From Echinicola arenosa (GTDB taxonomy: Bacteria; Bacteroidota; Bacteroidia; Cytophagales; Cyclobacteriaceae): 64,000 bases of DNA. A program made the position numbers and the translations under genes. Positions 1-9,466 of this stretch are shown one piece after another; the stretch's first letter is position 1, and each line of letters begins with the position of its first letter. The stretch is from positions 422,508-486,507 of the forward strand of contig NZ_JACYTQ010000004.1 of NCBI RefSeq assembly GCF_014841125.1, written 5' to 3'. Below the pieces are notes generated by a model that did not search any database, was not told where the DNA came from, and saw only the letters and a program-made list of their open reading frames with translations.

Positions 1-475
1 TCCAGAAAGTAGCTCCCGGTCCACCAAGAGCAATGGCAACAGCTACACCAGCGATGTTTCCAAGCCCCACTGTTCCAGAAACTGCAGTGGCCAAGGCTTG
101 AAAGTGACTTACTTCTCCTCCTTTACTTTCATCTACTACTATATCTCCACTTTCAGGATCTTTATAAGTTTTCTCCATATCGTCATATTTGCCTCTGACC
201 GTGTTGATGGCCAATGGCATCTTTGTGATACCTGGGGCGGCAAAATAAATGGTGAAGAAAGTAGCACCTACTACTAATAAAATAAGGATGAAAGGGATGT
301 TGTATTCGCCGATTGGAATGGGATAAAGTACCAGGCTTTCCCAAGCATCTGCAACTGGCTGAAAGGATTGGTCTATTCTTTGTCCAAAACTTAATTCTTC
401 CGCAGGAGCAGCCTCTTGGGCAAATAGGGAAATGGGAAGTAGAAAAATTAAGAAGGATAGAAGTTTTCTATACAT
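1..475 (-). CDS. AGCS family sodium:amino-acid symporter, N-terminal part (runs off the window)
   Basis: The first 158 codons of an alanine/glycine:cation symporter. The start is the ATG at 475, followed by a signal-like hydrophobic segment ending in LPISLFAQ, an acidic linker and a first membrane helix ([15 protein letters not shown]). Next come a soluble insert ([17 protein letters not shown]) and the family hallmark [20 protein letters not shown], followed by [10 protein letters not shown]. In this family that motif lines the Na+/substrate path of a LeuT-fold inner-membrane transporter that imports small amino acids. A cleavable signal before the first helix and the soluble insert are, as far as I recall, common in Bacteroidota members. 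The gene is cut by the window edge, so its C-terminus cannot be judged. Confidence 0.87.
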   Translation of the reverse strand, partial: MYRKLLSFLIFLLPISLFAQEAAPAEELSFGQRIDQSFQPVADAWESLVLYPIPIGEYNIPFILILLVVGATFFTIYFAAPGITKMPLAINTVRGKYDDMEKTYKDPESGDIVVDESKGGEVSHFQALATAVSGTVGLGNIAGVAVAIALGGPGATFW

Positions 476-720
476 AGTGAGTTTAAATTTGAATTGTATA
501 TTTGAGTCTAAAACCTAGATTTTTAATTATTTATAGTTCATAAACCCAATTCCTATCTTTCCACTTTTCTATTTCCATCCTTCCAAAATATCAGACTGTC
601 ATTAGGCACTTTCCTTGGTTGGGAATGCATCCTTCATAACATAGATAATAACTTATTTTGGGAGTGAATTTCATAGTAGAGGAGAAGAAATTGGACTTCT
701 TCAAATAAATATTAATTTTT

Positions 721-1653
721 TCAATTAGCTAAATTAAGTTGTTTTGCTAGAATATCAATCCCTTCATTGAAACTTTTTGGCTGATAATTTAACTGAGTTT
801 TAGCTTTTTGAATGTTAAAACCTGTTTTAAGGGGTCTTTTTGCTGGTTGGGTAAAGGTACTTGAGTTTGTTCTATTGATCTTGGATTTGTCCAATTTAAA
901 AAAGTCAGCTGTTTTTATTGCCATGTCGTAGGGGGTCAATAACTCTTCCCCAGAGATGTTAAAAATACCCTTGGCCTTTTGTTCTGCCATCAATATACAG
1001 CCCTCGGCTAGGTCCTCCGCAAGTGTAGGAGTTCTGAGTTGGTCGTCTACCAGTTGTAGGTCTTTGCCCTGTTCGATGGAGTTTTTTACCCAAAGCACAA
1101 TGTTTGAGCGGCTCATATCGTGGGAAATACCATAAACCAGCACGGTCCGGGCAATCCCCCAATTGATGTTTGATTGTTGGATGAGCTCTTCAGCCAATAA
1201 TTTGGTCTCTCCATAATAATTGACCGGATTTGGTTTGGCAGCCTCATCATAAGGTCCATCTTCTCCATCGAAAATAAAGTCAGTAGAGACATGAACCATG
1301 TAGGAGGCATGTTGCTCACAAGCTTTGATGATATGTTGCACTGCAGCCACATTCTGTTGGTAGCATGCCTCTTTTTCCGTTTCACATTGGTCCACATTGG
1401 TCATGGCTGCTCCATGAATGACTAGGCCCGGTTTGAATTTGGTAAAGACACTTTTGACATCTTCCTGAGAAGTGATGTCCATAGAAGCATAGGTATAATC
1501 CTTCCAAGACTCAGGAAGCCTGCAAGCGCCCCTTCCTGTGGCGATAATTTCAAATGAACCTTTTTCGATCAAACGCTTTACCAGCTTTTGTCCCAAAAGT
1601 CCATTGGCTCCAGTAATTAAGATTGATGGTTTATTGTTCTTCTGTGTATTCAA
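721..1653 (-). CDS. RmlD-like SDR family sugar-nucleotide reductase
   Basis: A 310-residue extended short-chain dehydrogenase resembling dTDP-4-dehydrorhamnose reductase. The Rossmann nucleotide motif TGANGLLG lies at about residues 14-21. The HVSTDFIFDG stretch and the active-site YYGETK (YxxxK, about residues 146-151) are present, followed by an AEDLAEG segment as in RmlD proteins. It probably reduces a 4-keto sugar nucleotide or related substrate with NAD(P)H in the cytosol. No rmlABC genes are nearby, so the true substrate is unknown. Its start overlaps the end of the cyclophilin gene by 23 nt, which suggests translational coupling at the end of the long minus-strand operon. Confidence 0.8.
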   Translation of the reverse strand: MNTQKNNKPSILITGANGLLGQKLVKRLIEKGSFEIIATGRGACRLPESWKDYTYASMDITSQEDVKSVFTKFKPGLVIHGAAMTNVDQCETEKEACYQQNVAAVQHIIKACEQHASYMVHVSTDFIFDGEDGPYDEAAKPNPVNYYGETKLLAEELIQQSNINWGIARTVLVYGISHDMSRSNIVLWVKNSIEQGKDLQLVDDQLRTPTLAEDLAEGCILMAEQKAKGIFNISGEELLTPYDMAIKTADFFKLDKSKINRTNSSTFTQPAKRPLKTGFNIQKAKTQLNYQPKSFNEGIDILAKQLNLAN

Positions 1654-2473
1654 AACCGTATTCTTTGGTGATTTTTTTCTTTGAGATGTTTTCCACTTCT
1701 ACTGTGATATAGACAGGGTCGACAGGTACGTCCATATCATCTGTCTTTTCAGCAGCGATCTTCTCTACCACATCCATTCCTTTGATGACTTTGCCAAATA
1801 CAGTATATTCCTCATCTAGATGTGGTGTGCCTCCAACAGTGGTGTAGGTATTGATTTGTTGTGTCGTAAGCTTTTTGTCCAAGTTGATATTGAGGAACTC
1901 TTCCATTTCATCTTTTTTGGAAAGCATCAATTGGGTCATTCCATTAAAATCTCCAAAGTTGTATAGATCGATGTAACGCTTGGCCAGATCCTTTCTACTT
2001 TCCAAGGTGATGTATTTCATGAAATACTTTTGTAGCCTTTTCATGTCCGTGGTCAACTCCAACTCGGAATAGACTTTTCCTTCCACAATATAAAATTGGC
2101 TGCCATTGGAGCGTTGTTCCGGATTGATGTTGTCACCTTGGCGAGCAGCAGCTATGGCGCCTTTTTCATGGATGAGGTTTTTATTGAACTCCGCCGGAAT
2201 GGTATACTGTTCGGATTCCGGTAACCCCTCCTTGGTAAAAACATCGCCTCCTTGAATCATAAAATCTTCAATGATCCGATGGAATTCTGTTGAATCGAAA
2301 CGGCCAGATTCCGCTAGGTCGATGAAGTTGGCCTTATGCTTTGGGGTTTCGTCGTACAAGATCGCATAGATGTCTCCATGACGTGTGTGTATTTTGATTA
2401 AAGCATCTTTTTCAGAAGCACATGAGAATACCAGTGGAAGTAAATAGGCAAACCATAAAAGTTTCTTGTTCAT
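1631..2473 (-). CDS. Cyclophilin-type peptidylprolyl isomerase, lipoprotein, with internal insert
   Basis: A 280-residue lipoprotein. A signal peptide ends in the lipobox LVFSC (Cys18), so the mature protein should be membrane-anchored outside the cytoplasm. The cyclophilin core is recognisable: FHRIIEDFMIQGGD (catalytic Arg about 67), NGSQFYIV, and the end of the fold EEYTVFGKVIKGMDVVEKIA. About 80 residues (roughly 132-214, charged and helical) sit between the two core halves, where typical bacterial cyclophilins have a short loop. It should catalyse cis-trans prolyl isomerisation of envelope proteins. It lies 3 nt after hemC and overlaps the next gene, so it is part of the same operon. Confidence 0.87.
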   Translation of the reverse strand: MNKKLLWFAYLLPLVFSCASEKDALIKIHTRHGDIYAILYDETPKHKANFIDLAESGRFDSTEFHRIIEDFMIQGGDVFTKEGLPESEQYTIPAEFNKNLIHEKGAIAAARQGDNINPEQRSNGSQFYIVEGKVYSELELTTDMKRLQKYFMKYITLESRKDLAKRYIDLYNFGDFNGMTQLMLSKKDEMEEFLNINLDKKLTTQQINTYTTVGGTPHLDEEYTVFGKVIKGMDVVEKIAAEKTDDMDVPVDPVYITVEVENISKKKITKEYGFEYTEEQ

Positions 2474-2476
2474 AAG

Positions 2477-3412
2477 TTACTTGTTAAGGTTCCTTTTGAT
2501 TTCTGCTAATATTCTGTCTCCACCGGATTGGATCACTTTTTCTGCTAGCATTTTACCAAGTTCTTCTGCTTTTTCAGCAGCTCCAGAAATACTATGCTGT
2601 ATTCTTTCTTGGCCGTCTAGGCTTACAATGCCTCCATTGAGGGAAATTGTCCCGTTTTGATAGTTGGCCAAGCAGAAGACAGGAATGCTGCATCCACCTT
2701 CCAGTACTTTTAGATAGCTGCGTTCTGCAATCAACCTATATCCTGTCTGTTGATGGTGGGTGGCTGCAATGATAAGTTTTTTAAGGTCGCTATCCAGTCT
2801 GTGTGAAGCTTCTACTGCAATGCTTCCCTGACCTACGGCAGGAGTAAACTCATCCAAAGAAAGTTCATGACGAATCATGTCATCATAACCCATTCTATGC
2901 GCTCCCGCATAGGCCAAAAGTAAGGCGTCACAAACTCCGGATTCCATTTTTTTAATACGGGTCTGTAGGTTGCCCCTTACTTCTACGGTTTGGATATGGG
3001 GATAGAAATGCTTCAACGTGGCAACTCTCCTAGTGGAAGAAGTGCCCAGTAATAAAGGTTTTTCTGGATTTTTATAATCAATCTCAGGTTTGTGGCTGAG
3101 AATAATATCATTGACTTTTTCACGCTCGGTAAAAGAGATTAACTCAAAACCTTCAGGTAAACTGGAAGGCATGTCTTTGGCGCTGTGAACAGCGATATCC
3201 ACTTCACCAGAAGCTAACTGGTCTTCCAATTCTTCAGTAAAAACCCCTTTGCTTCCGATTTTTGAAATGGAGACATCGAGAATTTTATCTCCTTTGGTTT
3301 CTATAGTGACAATTTCTGTTTGGAGTCCTTTTTCCTTAAGCAGGTCTGCAATGTGATAAGCTTGATACAGCGCAAGTTTGCTGCCTCTGGTTCCTATTTT
3401 GATAGGCTGCAT
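2477..3412 (-). CDS. hemC: Hydroxymethylbilane synthase (porphobilinogen deaminase)
   Basis: A 311-residue cytosolic enzyme that joins four porphobilinogen molecules into hydroxymethylbilane in tetrapyrrole (haem) synthesis. The N-terminal KIGTRGSKLALYQA, the ISKIGSKGVFTEELE and AVHSAKDMPS motifs, LGTSSTRR and VRGNLQTRI are typical. The dipyrromethane-cofactor cysteine is in LEGGCSIP, at about residue 241. Length is normal for the family. Its start codon overlaps the rimK stop by one base (TAATG), so it is probably translated by coupling. A second haem gene, hemE, lies about 19 kb away in this window and not in the same operon. Confidence 0.97.
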   Translation of the reverse strand: MQPIKIGTRGSKLALYQAYHIADLLKEKGLQTEIVTIETKGDKILDVSISKIGSKGVFTEELEDQLASGEVDIAVHSAKDMPSSLPEGFELISFTEREKVNDIILSHKPEIDYKNPEKPLLLGTSSTRRVATLKHFYPHIQTVEVRGNLQTRIKKMESGVCDALLLAYAGAHRMGYDDMIRHELSLDEFTPAVGQGSIAVEASHRLDSDLKKLIIAATHHQQTGYRLIAERSYLKVLEGGCSIPVFCLANYQNGTISLNGGIVSLDGQERIQHSISGAAEKAEELGKMLAEKVIQSGGDRILAEIKRNLNK

Positions 3413-4320
3413 TATTCTTTGATTTTTCTTTTAGTTGTTTTTCTGTTGGCGGAAGCTTCGATGAATTCAACGATTTTTCCTGCAATATTGATTCCTGTAG
3501 CCTTTTCAATGCCTTCCAGGCCGGGAGAGCTGTTGACTTCTAGGATCAAAGGGCCCCGGGCAGATTGAAGCATGTCCACTCCAGCTACTGTCAACCCCAA
3601 GGCTTTTGCTGCGCCCAATGCTGCTTTTCTTTCTGCTGTAGAAAGCTTGATGACCGTGGCTTTTCCTCCTCTGTGGAGATTGGACCTGAACTCACCTTCT
3701 TCTCCCTGTCGTTTCATGGCTCCAACTACTCTTCCGTTAACCACAAAAGCCCTAATGTCGGCTCCTTTCGCTTCTTTGATGAATTCTTGGACTATAACCC
3801 TGGCCTTCAGTCCATGGAATGCTTCTATTACAGATTGGCCGGCTTTTCTGGTTTCTGCCAAAACAACCCCGAGACCTTGCGTGCCTTCCAGCAATTTGAT
3901 GATCAAAGGTGCTCCACCAACTTGGTCAATCAATTGTTTTTCGCCTCCTTTAGAGAAATTGGTAAAGGCTGTTTTGGGCATCCCTAAACCTTCTCTTGAA
4001 AGAATTTGTAGGCTTCGAAGTTTATCTCGGCTTCTTACAATGGCTTGGGATTCCACAGCAGAGAAAGTGCCCATAAGCTCAAACTGACGGACTACAGCCG
4101 TACCATAAAAGGTGACCGATGCTCCGATTCTTGGGATAATGGCTTGTATGTTGGACAACTTTTCTCCTTTATAGAAGATGGAAGGTCCTTCTTGCTCAAT
4201 CACCAAATCGCATAGTGAATGGTCAATGACCAAGGCATCATGCCCGGCGGCCTCGATGGCTTCTTTTAATCTCCGTGTAGAGTATAAATTTGGGTTTCTT
4301 GATAATATGGCTATTCTCAT
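3412..4320 (-). CDS. rimK: RimK-type ATP-grasp ligase
   Basis: A 302-residue ATP-grasp enzyme of the RimK family, which in E. coli adds glutamates to the C-terminus of ribosomal protein S6. It has the N-terminal [18 protein letters not shown], the [19 protein letters not shown] segment, the ATP-grasp [14 protein letters not shown] loop and the metal-binding end [19 protein letters not shown]. Length matches the family. It overlaps rimB by 4 nt (ATGA) and hemC by 1 nt. The neighbouring retropepsin-like gene is the partner repeatedly found with RimK. The substrate here has not been shown and S6 is only the best guess. Confidence 0.92.
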   Translation of the reverse strand: MRIAILSRNPNLYSTRRLKEAIEAAGHDALVIDHSLCDLVIEQEGPSIFYKGEKLSNIQAIIPRIGASVTFYGTAVVRQFELMGTFSAVESQAIVRSRDKLRSLQILSREGLGMPKTAFTNFSKGGEKQLIDQVGGAPLIIKLLEGTQGLGVVLAETRKAGQSVIEAFHGLKARVIVQEFIKEAKGADIRAFVVNGRVVGAMKRQGEEGEFRSNLHRGGKATVIKLSTAERKAALGAAKALGLTVAGVDMLQSARGPLILEVNSSPGLEGIEKATGINIAGKIVEFIEASANRKTTKRKIKE

Positions 4321-4760
4321 TTCTGTGAGGCTTTTGATTTTTTGGATAGGTTGGTTTCATCGACATCTACGATAAACCGGCCTTTAAGCATTTTTCTGCC
4401 CAATAAAATGGCATTTCGCATTTTAGAACGGTCAGATAAGGTGAATTCCGTCTCGAATTCCTCATCAAACATCACCACTTTGGTAGTGATTTTATACCTT
4501 AATTCAGCTCCTCCAAAAGAGTTTTTGACTTTTTTGAGACTATATCTATTTGTCCTAAAGGTAGTGTCTTTAAAAAGACGGTGTTTTGGAGAAAGCAATT
4601 TGAATTCCAGAACTTCTTCACCGTCAATAACTTTTTCTTCCATCCATTCACAATGAATGGCATTGGTGTAGGCTCCGGTATCCACTTTAGCGGAAATCAT
4701 GAACAAGTCCCATTCTGGAAGGCTTATTTTTTCTCTTCTGCCAATAACATGTTTTTTCAT
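4317..4760 (-). CDS. rimB: RimB-like retropepsin-fold protease (RimK-associated)
   Basis: A 147-residue protein of the family long annotated as an ATP-dependent zinc protease (PF05618) and now seen as retropepsin-like. The opening [12 protein letters not shown] and the aspartic-protease-like [13 protein letters not shown] (Asp in DTGA, about residue 31) are diagnostic, as is the closing [17 protein letters not shown]. In RimABK systems this protein trims or resets the poly-glutamate tail made by RimK. Here it overlaps both the upstream holB (4 nt) and the downstream rimK (4 nt), so all three are probably translationally coupled. No RimA homologue is seen in the window. Confidence 0.85.
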   Translation of the reverse strand: MKKHVIGRREKISLPEWDLFMISAKVDTGAYTNAIHCEWMEEKVIDGEEVLEFKLLSPKHRLFKDTTFRTNRYSLKKVKNSFGGAELRYKITTKVVMFDEEFETEFTLSDRSKMRNAILLGRKMLKGRFIVDVDETNLSKKSKASQK

Positions 4761-5902
4761 GCAGGTTCTTTTCTTCTTAGAACTTTGGCCATATCAAAAG
4801 AAAGGTCGGCAAAAAGAATTTTTGCATTTGCATTTCTTTCTAAATGATAATGGGCCGTGTTGAGCAATTGATAAATACTCATAATCTTGTCTTCTGTCAT
4901 GGCATTGAGGCTGAAATTCTCAACAAACTCCCTATCAGAAGGGGCTGTTCTCATGAGATTTTCCAGTTGGCTTCTCTTCAAAAGGCTCTCGCGTAAAATG
5001 TTCAAGCCAGTGAGGAAAAGCGCTTTTTGCCCTTCTTTGTCAATGGTTTGGAAGTTGTCTGACCAAGACATAATATTGTTAATGTCTAAAGTAAAGCAAA
5101 TTCGCATCCAATCACGAAATTTTGCCGTGTTTTCATCGACTACCTGATCAGCCAATCGATAAGCTTCCCGCATATTTCCATTGGCCAATGGAGCAATCTG
5201 TAAGGCGGCTTCCCTGGAGCTTAAGCCCTCTGAAATGATATGGTCTTTAATTTCATCATCTGTAAAAGCCCGAACCAATACTTTTTGGGTTCTGGAAAGG
5301 ATGGTTGTCAGCAATTGCTCAGGTTGATGGGCTACCATCAGGAACAATGTCTTTTCTGGTGGCTCTTCCAGCACTTTCAATAAAGCATTGGCAGCGGCAG
5401 TGTGCATTAATTCCGGCATCCATACCAAAATGGTCTTGTAGCCTCCCTCAAAGGATTTTAGTGATACGGTCTGGATGATTTTTTTGGCAGCCGCTTTGGA
5501 AATATTGGGTTGTTTCTTTTCGAAACCATTGTGATAGATCCAGTCTTGGAGATTTCCATACGGCTTGTTCAGTACAAAGTCTCTCCAAGGGGCAAGGATG
5601 TCTGTTTTTTTGCTGTTTCCATCATCATCTTCTTTGACCAAGCTGCCAGGTACGGGGAAAGTAAAATTCAAGTCAGGATGAATGAGCTTTGCCATTTTTT
5701 GACATGAACTACAAGTGCCACAGGAATCCTGATCACCCTTGTTTTCACAATTGACATATGTGGCCAAAGCCAAAGCCATTTTTAAATTGGCAGCCCCTTC
5801 AGGTCCGTGAAATAACAAGGCATGGGCCAAGTGATTGTTGTTGATGGCCTGGATGAGTTTTTCTTTAGTTTCCTGTAAGCCCGGTATGGATGAAAATAGC
5901 AT
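4757..5902 (-). CDS. holB: DNA polymerase III subunit delta-prime, clamp-loader ATPase-like
   Basis: A 381-residue clamp-loader subunit that helps load the sliding clamp onto DNA. N-terminal MLFSSIPGLQETKEKL and HALLFHGPEGAANLKMALALA mark the AAA+ fold. The Walker A position lacks the GKT lysine, as expected for delta-prime, which does not bind ATP productively. A four-cysteine zinc module follows (CENKG...CGTCSSC). The sensor/RFC region NALLKVLEEPPEKTLFLMV and ILSRTQ are clear. The start overlaps nothing upstream (14 nt after the GlmU-like gene) and its end overlaps rimB by 4 nt. Confidence 0.9.
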   Translation of the reverse strand: MLFSSIPGLQETKEKLIQAINNNHLAHALLFHGPEGAANLKMALALATYVNCENKGDQDSCGTCSSCQKMAKLIHPDLNFTFPVPGSLVKEDDDGNSKKTDILAPWRDFVLNKPYGNLQDWIYHNGFEKKQPNISKAAAKKIIQTVSLKSFEGGYKTILVWMPELMHTAAANALLKVLEEPPEKTLFLMVAHQPEQLLTTILSRTQKVLVRAFTDDEIKDHIISEGLSSREAALQIAPLANGNMREAYRLADQVVDENTAKFRDWMRICFTLDINNIMSWSDNFQTIDKEGQKALFLTGLNILRESLLKRSQLENLMRTAPSDREFVENFSLNAMTEDKIMSIYQLLNTAHYHLERNANAKILFADLSFDMAKVLRRKEPA

Positions 5903-5916
5903 GGGTTAGTTTTTGC

Positions 5917-7119
5917 TTAGACTTTTTTATCCCAAATACGATAAGCTTGGGTCATTTCAAATACCCTATGGAGGATTGATTCTTCTTGCTGATCAAATGC
6001 GAGTCCTCTTCTCTCCATGACTTTGCTGGCGGTATCTTCAAACTTCCTGAACTGGAAAGTGGAGAAGCCTGCAGCCCCGCCCCATGCAAAGGAAGGGACA
6101 AAGTTACGTGGAAAGCCATCTCCGAATACATTGGCCCCAACACCTATTACGGTGCCTGTATTAAACATGGTGTTGATGCCACACTTGGAGTGGTCACCCA
6201 TCATTAGCCCACAAAACTGCAGTCCTGTATTGCTGAAGCCTCCTTTAGTGTAATCCCAGATTTTTACTGGGGCATAATTGTTTTTTAGATTGGATATATT
6301 CGTGTCAGCTCCGAAATTACACCATTCGCCAACTACCGTGTTGCCCATAAAGCCGTCGTGGCCTTTGTTGCTGTAGCCAAAGATAACCGAATTGGAAACT
6401 TCTCCTCCTACTTTGGAGAAAGGACCAACGGTAGTATCTCCTCTCATTTTTCCTCCCATGCTTACTGCTGATCCCTCACACAAGGCAAAAGGTCCCCTGA
6501 TCAAAGCGCCTTCCTGAACCTGTGCATTTTTGCCAATATAAATGGGGCCATTTTCAGCATTGAGCACCGCTGCTCTGATTTCAGCTCCTTCTTCCACGAA
6601 GACCATCTCAGGGTTATAGACAATAGTGTGTTTGTCATGGATTCCTACAGATTGCCTATTCGCTGTAATCAATACAAAGTCTTTTCTGATCTCCAAAGCA
6701 TTGTGCTGGAAGATGTGCCAACTACGATGGATCAAGGTGATTTCTCCCTCGTATTGAACTTGTTCAGCTTGTTCTTTGACCTCGTCAATGGAGAAATTAT
6801 CAGGTTGGTCTACATAAGTAGCCAATAAATACTGGTCTTTGAAAATGGCCTGACCTTTTTTAAGCTTTTTAATGGCAGTGACCAGTCCATGGTCAGGGCA
6901 AAGTCCACCGTTGATGAATAATTTGCTTTCTTCAATAAGAGGGAATTTGTCCTTCAGGTAATCCTGGGTGAAAAAACCAGCAGAAGTTTGAAGGTACTTT
7001 TCCCATTTTTCTTTGATCTTTAATATCCCCACGCGAATGTCAGCCACGGGGCGCGTAAAAGTAAACGGTAATAACGAACCGCGGAATGCTGGGTCGTCAA
7101 ATAATGTGATTGGCTCCAT
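5917..7119 (-). CDS. Bacteroidota-type GlmU family sugar-nucleotidyltransferase/left-handed beta-helix protein
   Basis: A protein of about 400 residues related to GlmU. It begins MEPITLFDDPAFRGSLLPF, with an N-terminal nucleotidyltransferase-like part (FTRPVADIRVGILKIKEKW). A hexapeptide-repeat left-handed beta-helix follows (GPIYIGKNAQVQEGALIRGPF, GNTVVGEWCNFGADTNISN, GTGTVIGVGANVFG-like repeats). This matches the Bacteroidota variant thought to make UDP-N-acetylglucosamine for cell-wall and LPS precursors. I chose ATG 7119 over an upstream in-frame start (7152) because conserved sequence begins there. A -7-like element (TATTTTTG on the minus strand, 7131-7124) would also fall inside the longer version. 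It probably heads the long operon down to position 721. Confidence 0.82.
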   Translation of the reverse strand: MEPITLFDDPAFRGSLLPFTFTRPVADIRVGILKIKEKWEKYLQTSAGFFTQDYLKDKFPLIEESKLFINGGLCPDHGLVTAIKKLKKGQAIFKDQYLLATYVDQPDNFSIDEVKEQAEQVQYEGEITLIHRSWHIFQHNALEIRKDFVLITANRQSVGIHDKHTIVYNPEMVFVEEGAEIRAAVLNAENGPIYIGKNAQVQEGALIRGPFALCEGSAVSMGGKMRGDTTVGPFSKVGGEVSNSVIFGYSNKGHDGFMGNTVVGEWCNFGADTNISNLKNNYAPVKIWDYTKGGFSNTGLQFCGLMMGDHSKCGINTMFNTGTVIGVGANVFGDGFPRNFVPSFAWGGAAGFSTFQFRKFEDTASKVMERRGLAFDQQEESILHRVFEMTQAYRIWDKKV

Positions 7120-7197
7120 GCTACAAAAATAGAAAAGTCTCTCGGAATACAATTTCCAAGAGACTTTTAAAACGCTTTTTTACAGAAAAGTAATTGA

Positions 7198-7443
7198 TTA
7201 CTTCTTCTTGTATCTTCTGTTGAATTTCTCTACTCGACCAGCAGTGTCCAATAGCATCTTCTTACCAGTGTAGAATGGGTGAGAGTTAGAGCTTACTTCT
7301 ATTTTGTAAACTGGGTACTCATTCCCGTCTTCCCAAGTGATAGTCTCGTTAGTTTCGATTGTAGACTTGGTAATGAATTTATATTCACTGGAAGTGTCAT
7401 AAAAAACAACCTCTCTGTAGTTTGGATGAATGTCTTTTTTCAT
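7198..7443 (-). CDS. rpmE2: 50S ribosomal protein L31 type B
   Basis: An 81-residue large-subunit protein: [49 protein letters not shown]. The type B form lacks the zinc-binding cysteines of classical L31; no cysteine is present here. It normally sits at the central protuberance. The gene stands alone, with its own promoter at 7489-7520. Confidence 0.96.
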   Translation of the reverse strand: MKKDIHPNYREVVFYDTSSEYKFITKSTIETNETITWEDGNEYPVYKIEVSSNSHPFYTGKKMLLDTAGRVEKFNRRYKKK

Positions 7444-7488
7444 GGTAATCCCTATTTATATTAAATGTCGCTTTTTCAAATGGAGGCA

Positions 7489-7520
7489 CAAAGTTATCCT
7501 TTTTTCTAAAAGCGTCCAAA
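7489..7520 (-). promoter_or_regulatory. Promoter of the L31 gene (Bacteroidota -33/-7 type)
   Basis: Read on the minus strand, a -33 TTTG (7520-7517) is followed by a 20-base spacer and a perfect -7 element TAACTTTG (7496-7489). The L31 start codon is 46 bases further on. The pattern fits the established Bacteroidota consensus TTTG-N17-23-TAnnTTTG. Confidence 0.7.
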
Positions 7521-7756
7521 TGTTTATCAATGAATTATTTAACCAGAAGGCATTCAGTGATCTAATTGTGCCCAAATTTCTAAAAAATCAAGCACTTTGT
7601 CATTACCTAGCCTGATTTTTCTTTTTTAAGAGCTTTCGGTGATAGGAGTATTCAAAATACAATTGGGGGAATATTTTTGAGAAAAAATGTGGATTCAATA
7701 ATTATTGTTCTAAGTTTTGTGGTTGAAAGGTTATTTTAAGTAAATAAAATTAGCTG
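7521..7756. other. Divergent intergenic stretch between L31 and the RemB-like gene
   Basis: AT-rich, with no convincing open reading frame or RNA gene. It must contain the promoter of the plus-strand gene at 7757, but I see no clear TAnnTTTG element and no strong hairpin. Confidence 0.5.
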
Positions 7757-9433
7757 ATGAAGAAGCTTTTAATGCTAGCACTATTGGGTGTTTTTGTCTC
7801 TGGGGCTTTAATGGCTCAAAGTGCGTATATCACTTTTAATCGGGATTATTACCATTTATTGGATAGGTATGAGGTATTGAAAGGCGATTTTAATCCGTAT
7901 TTTCACTCAGGGATTAAGCCATATAGAAGAGATGATGTAGCGCCTTTTTTTAACTCACTAAACAGCGATGGATTAAATAGAGTTGATCAATTTAACTTGC
8001 AATACCTCAAAAATGATAATTGGGAGTTTGTGGATGGGGAAACCGATAAATCAAAAAATCCTTTGTGGAACACTATATATAACAAGCCTTCGGATTTTTA
8101 TTATCATCGGGATGATGTATTTGACGTTCATGTTAACCCTGTTATTTACTTTCGGGGAGGATCTGATTCCAATCAAGATGAGATGAATTTTAGGAATACA
8201 CGGGGGGTTGTGCTCAGGGGAAGTATAGATAGAAAGGTCGGCTTTTATACTTATTTTACTTCCAATGAAGTGATCTTTCCTTCTTGGACCAGTGATTATG
8301 TCCAGCACAATGGAGCAGTACCGGGAGAAGGGTTTTGGAAGCCATATGGAGATAATGGTTACAGTTATTTTTCTGCAAGAGGATATGTAACAGCGCAGGT
8401 GAGCAAACATATTTCTGCACAGATGGGACACGATAAGAATTTTGTAGGAGAAGGTTATCGATCTATGATATTGTCCGACTTTTCAAATGCCTATATGTTT
8501 TTTAAGCTGAATACAAGGGTGTGGAAACTTCAGTATACCAATTTATGGGCTCAGATGAATGCTGACGTGTTTTTAAATGGTAACGGACGACCAACGGACG
8601 GTAGGTATCCTAAAAAGTGGTTTTCGATGCATCGTTTAGGGATGAATCTTGGAAAGCGCTTTAATCTTGGTGTGTTTGAGTCTGTGATGGCCAATCAAGC
8701 TGACTGGTCCTATTACAATCCTGTGATATTTTTCAGATGGGTAGAGCACCAGTTGGGTACTCCGGATCAGGTGATGGTGGGGACGGATTTTAAGTGGAAC
8801 TTTGCCAAATCCATGCAGCTATATGGGCAGTTTGCCTTAGATGAGTTTGTGTTTGGAGAGTTTTTTGGCATTGATGGGAAAAACTCAAGTAGAAACAAGC
8901 ATGGCCTGCAAGTAGGTTATAAGTACATTGAGGTGTTCAATATTCCTCATTTGGATTTACAACTGGAGTATAACCAAGCCCGTCCCTATACTTATCAAGA
9001 AAAGCAAGAATATCAAGCTTACACCAATTACAGGACGCCTCTTACCAACCCAAGGGGAGCTAACTTCCGTGAAATGATTAGTATAGTAAGGTATCAGCCT
9101 CTTCCAAAACTTTCTCTTAACTTTACAGGAGTTTACCATTACTATGGAGCTGATCCTGATGAAGAAACCAATATGGGAGGTGATTTGTTGAAAAACAGAT
9201 TGCAAGGGACAGATGGTTTGGGACTTTATGGGCATACCATAGGTCAAGGTGTGGAGAACAAGGTGATGGTGGGGAGTTTGACTGCATCATATATGCTTAG
9301 ACATAATTTATTCTTGGATTTAGGGCACAGCTATCGGCGAAGAACTGCCCAAGATTTAGACAGTCCAGAGGTAACCAACTATTCGCAAATGTCCCTAAGG
9401 GTGAATATCGGAAGGGAAGACTACAATTATTAA
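7757..9433 (+). CDS. RemB/Wzi-like outer-membrane beta-barrel protein
   Basis: A 558-residue exported protein. Its signal peptide ends at about residue 20 (VSGALMAQS). The body is rich in aromatic, alternating stretches typical of an outer-membrane barrel. The GHDKNFVGEGYRSMILSDF and NAYMFFKLNTRVWKLQYTNLW segments recall the gliding-motility protein RemB and the capsule-assembly (Wzi-like) family. RemB supports cell-surface gliding in Flavobacterium, and a motility role here is inference only. No other gliding genes are in the window. It is followed 33 nt later by an exporter gene, and the two may be co-transcribed. Confidence 0.6.
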   Translation: MKKLLMLALLGVFVSGALMAQSAYITFNRDYYHLLDRYEVLKGDFNPYFHSGIKPYRRDDVAPFFNSLNSDGLNRVDQFNLQYLKNDNWEFVDGETDKSKNPLWNTIYNKPSDFYYHRDDVFDVHVNPVIYFRGGSDSNQDEMNFRNTRGVVLRGSIDRKVGFYTYFTSNEVIFPSWTSDYVQHNGAVPGEGFWKPYGDNGYSYFSARGYVTAQVSKHISAQMGHDKNFVGEGYRSMILSDFSNAYMFFKLNTRVWKLQYTNLWAQMNADVFLNGNGRPTDGRYPKKWFSMHRLGMNLGKRFNLGVFESVMANQADWSYYNPVIFFRWVEHQLGTPDQVMVGTDFKWNFAKSMQLYGQFALDEFVFGEFFGIDGKNSSRNKHGLQVGYKYIEVFNIPHLDLQLEYNQARPYTYQEKQEYQAYTNYRTPLTNPRGANFREMISIVRYQPLPKLSLNFTGVYHYYGADPDEETNMGGDLLKNRLQGTDGLGLYGHTIGQGVENKVMVGSLTASYMLRHNLFLDLGHSYRRRTAQDLDSPEVTNYSQMSLRVNIGREDYNY

Positions 9434-9466
9434 TCTTAAAATTTACCTGGTTACAGACCAAATCTG

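Noticed and set aside
3565..4087. Long frames on the plus strand opposite rimK
   Set aside because: They lie wholly inside a clear conserved gene on the other strand and contain no domain.
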